NCBI RefSeq assembly: GCF_000003815.2
Contig: NC_049989.1
Coordinates: forward strand, 4,561,141 to 4,625,140
Direction of reading: 5' to 3'
Source: Branchiostoma floridae
Lineage: Eukaryota > Chordata > Leptocardii > Amphioxiformes > Branchiostomatidae
DNA: 64,000 nucleotides
This document shows positions 62,039 to 64,000 of the stretch, piece after piece. The notes under the pieces were generated by a model, which did no database searches, was not told the origin of the DNA, and saw only the letters and a program-made list of their open reading frames with translations. A program made the translations under genes and the position numbers. How positions within the stretch are numbered: position 1 is the first letter of the stretch; each line of letters starts with the position of its first letter.

Positions 62039-63133
62039 CTGGGCAACAAAGACAAAGACATTCATTAACTTCAACAGTTATGATTTTACTCCAGTATAAC
62101 AATTTAGCCTGCACGGCAAGAGAAAAGCATTCATTTCAATGGTTATGATTTTACATCAGTATAGCATGTTTGCAAAGATACCAGAGTTCAGCTGATATCA
62201 TTGTCATGAGTCATCAAAGTCATGTATCAAAGTCATGGAATTCTCACTGAAAAAGGGCAAGTTTTAAGCATTTTGTTCTACACGCTGTGTGTGTGTGCGC
62301 ACAGTCATCGTTGCAAACATTTGCAAACTAACTTAGACTAAGTTAGAGTCTATTACAGCATAAATACAAAAAGATTCACATCACCATGACATGGGACAAT
62401 TTTATGACAGATAGCTGAAGTACCATTTAAAGCTCTGACCCAAGAAGGTGTCTTATTATCTTACTGATTAGGATGGTTCACCTGTGACAAGTGCAAGGAA
62501 TAAGTATCCACAACCCTGGCAATTGTCTTTCATGCTACCAAGCAATGACAAAGCAACATACATATTACTGATGCTTATACAAAACTGATTCAATTCAATA
62601 TATTCAAAGCATCAAGCAATGTTCAAAAGAATGTGCCAAACAAATTTTGGCATGCAAGCACGCCTGAATAAAATATTGGCATGCAAGCAATCTACATTGT
62701 TCATAGTATACCACCATTCTTTGAACCTTGCTCACTATTTTTCTTAAAGTATCTTCATTGCTAATCCTACAGGACACCATGGACAAGCAAGATGGGAACA
62801 TTATCTGACAGTCACAGTGACAGTACATGTACATTGTAGTATGTTTTTTTCCTATTGTGACCTACTTTAACTAATGCGATTTAAACTGGCAGAATACAGA
62901 AGATCAACTTTCCACATAACCAAAGGTTACCCCACTCAGAGGTAAAATCAAATTAGAGTTAGACCAGAGATTCTAACATTACAGGAAGTTGAGACAGCTC
63001 AAAGGTAGAGATAAACCCAGCAGCAATATCTTCTGAGATGTGGGTTTGTAGTAAGGTTTTGGTATAGTGGTAGTTGGCCTTGGTACAAAAATTATGTCAA
63101 TAGTTTTACATTCCAAAGTCTCAGTCCAAAATG

Positions 63134-63363
63134 CATGGCTGTCTCCAGGGCCTGGCCTAATATCCGAGAACAGAAATTTGCTTGTTGGAGCGGACAAAAA
63201 TTTCACACCGTCAGTCCAAAATTCCCAACTTCATGATATGAAGTTGATGAAAAATGTATTGTCACAAACTTGAAATGACAGATTTAATGTCTAAGCTAAA
63301 CAACGTGGACTACCGTGCACACAACACATGGGACAGAAAAACATTAAGCTGGAGACAGCCCTG
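63134..63363. mobile_element. hAT-like MITE (GGCTGTC family), best copy
   Basis: Ends CATGGCTGTCTCCAG and CTGGAGACAGCCCTG are inverted repeats over about 230 bp. Flanks CCAAAATG and CCAGAATG match at 7 of 8 bases, a likely 8-bp duplication. No coding frame. Related copies at 27562, 7111 and 43701. Confidence 0.7.
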
Positions 63364-63470
63364 CCAGAATGGCACAGGATAATCCAGCCTAGTCTCACCA
63401 AAACAACAGGAGGTCAGCCTTTACAGAAGACCTCTGTCCACACAAGAACAGTTATGTGGATAATACTGAC

Positions 63471-63515
63471 CTCCTTATCCTTTTCAATGTTTTGAATGTC
63501 AGTCTTTTCGTTGAC
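63471..63515 (-). CDS. Candidate short Myo18 exon upstream of motor
   Basis: CCAAGTCAG acceptor, 15 codons 'VNEKTDIQNIEKDKE', GTCAGT donor. Phase 0-0, compatible with the 62038 exon. The charged sequence suits the region before the motor of MYO18, but the pyrimidine tract is poor and the donor is the weaker GTCAGT type. Confidence 0.4.
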
Positions 63516-64000
63516 CTGACTTGGTATTTAATAATAGGTTTTACTTGCATTTGATGTAAGCTCATTTTGACTATATTGTCCAATGTTTTGGTGGTGGGTA
63601 TTCAATACAAAGCCTAAGGTCTGGAACAAGATTGAATACATTTTGGAAAACACCTGTCCAGTGACCTGGATATAAATCAAGGGATTCAAGGCATTAACCA
63701 TTGTGTAACAAAGGACATAAATATACTGTCTTGATGGAGGTTTGTGCGTCACAGTTGTTAATCATGAAGAATAGATGCAATTAATTCCACTTATGTTGAT
63801 GGTGCATTACGTCCAAGCCGTGTAGGGATCAAAACAGAACCACAATACCTTGCCAATGTAGCATTGCAATCAACTCAAGCCAAGCATAAACTGTTAATAG
63901 CACAGCAATATTGTTGAAGATCAACAGTTATGTTATTGACATTAATGTAGCTATAACACATTCTGTAGTCATTTCATCAGCCAAGCTGTCAATGAGCAAG

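Larger units (their letters stand above)
62039..64000 (-). other. Upstream intron(s), gene continues to the right
   Basis: No PDZ-like sequence is present. Contains a hAT-like MITE (63134) and a possible 45-nt exon (63471). Confidence 0.7.

Noticed and set aside
60717-60998. Minus open frame containing a second VIQMFKGC
   Set aside because: It is the duplicated exon edge read into intron and has no donor. A decoy, not an exon.

Overview
This is eukaryotic genomic DNA. It is covered by one large, intron-rich gene on the minus strand that encodes a class XVIII myosin (MYO18A/MYO18B family). I reconstructed the exons by hand: each begins after an AG, ends before a GT, and the splice phases agree from exon to exon except across an assembly gap. 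They give about 8.7 kb of coding sequence (roughly 2,900 codons) over positions 62038 down to 137. The protein reads, in order, an SH3-like motor entry segment, a complete myosin head with the MYO18-type P-loop GSSGSGKT and switch [10 protein letters not shown], converter, one IQ motif, a long coiled coil, and a very long acidic/basic low-complexity tail. Neither end is in the window. The KE-rich/PDZ N-terminus lies to the right of 64000. At 136 a strong donor suggests the tail continues to the left of 1. The animal is probably an invertebrate deuterostome, and a lancelet (Branchiostoma) is my best guess. The reasons are close resemblance to vertebrate MYO18A, dense short introns, many small MITE-like elements and two 100-N scaffold gaps. 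The species is inference.

Layout, right to left in the direction of transcription: 64000-62039 upstream intron with a possible 45-nt exon and a hAT-like MITE; 62038-53267 motor exons, including a 21-nt microexon and a candidate 9-nt one; 53266-46681 large intron with a candidate internal first exon; 46680-45033 converter exons, with a TTAA-flanked transposon in the intron between them; 45032-32483 a 12.5-kb intron holding a 3.6-kb foldback element with a broken RecQ-like helicase fragment, MITEs and a second candidate internal first exon; 32482-31457 IQ and neck; 29653-7300 coiled-coil exons, with a third candidate internal first exon in the 6.5-kb intron near 25.6 kb; 6935-5922 and 3100-137 two giant tail exons.

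The most interesting signals are these. (1) Three minus-strand ATG-to-donor open segments (49058-48971, 36163-36002, 25660-25567) lie in three of the four largest introns. Each ends in exactly the phase needed to enter the next exon, which would give progressively shorter 'headless' MYO18 products. (2) The two tail exons, 1,014 and 2,964 nt, are both phase 2-2, so each can be skipped without a frame shift. The second carries an expanded SELED motif array and a decapeptide array. (3) Four exons have one edge tandemly duplicated into the neighbouring intron, leaving decoy splice sites. (4) The foldback element has captured a helicase fragment that is now broken. I saw no convincing second protein-coding gene, tRNA, rRNA or CRISPR array.
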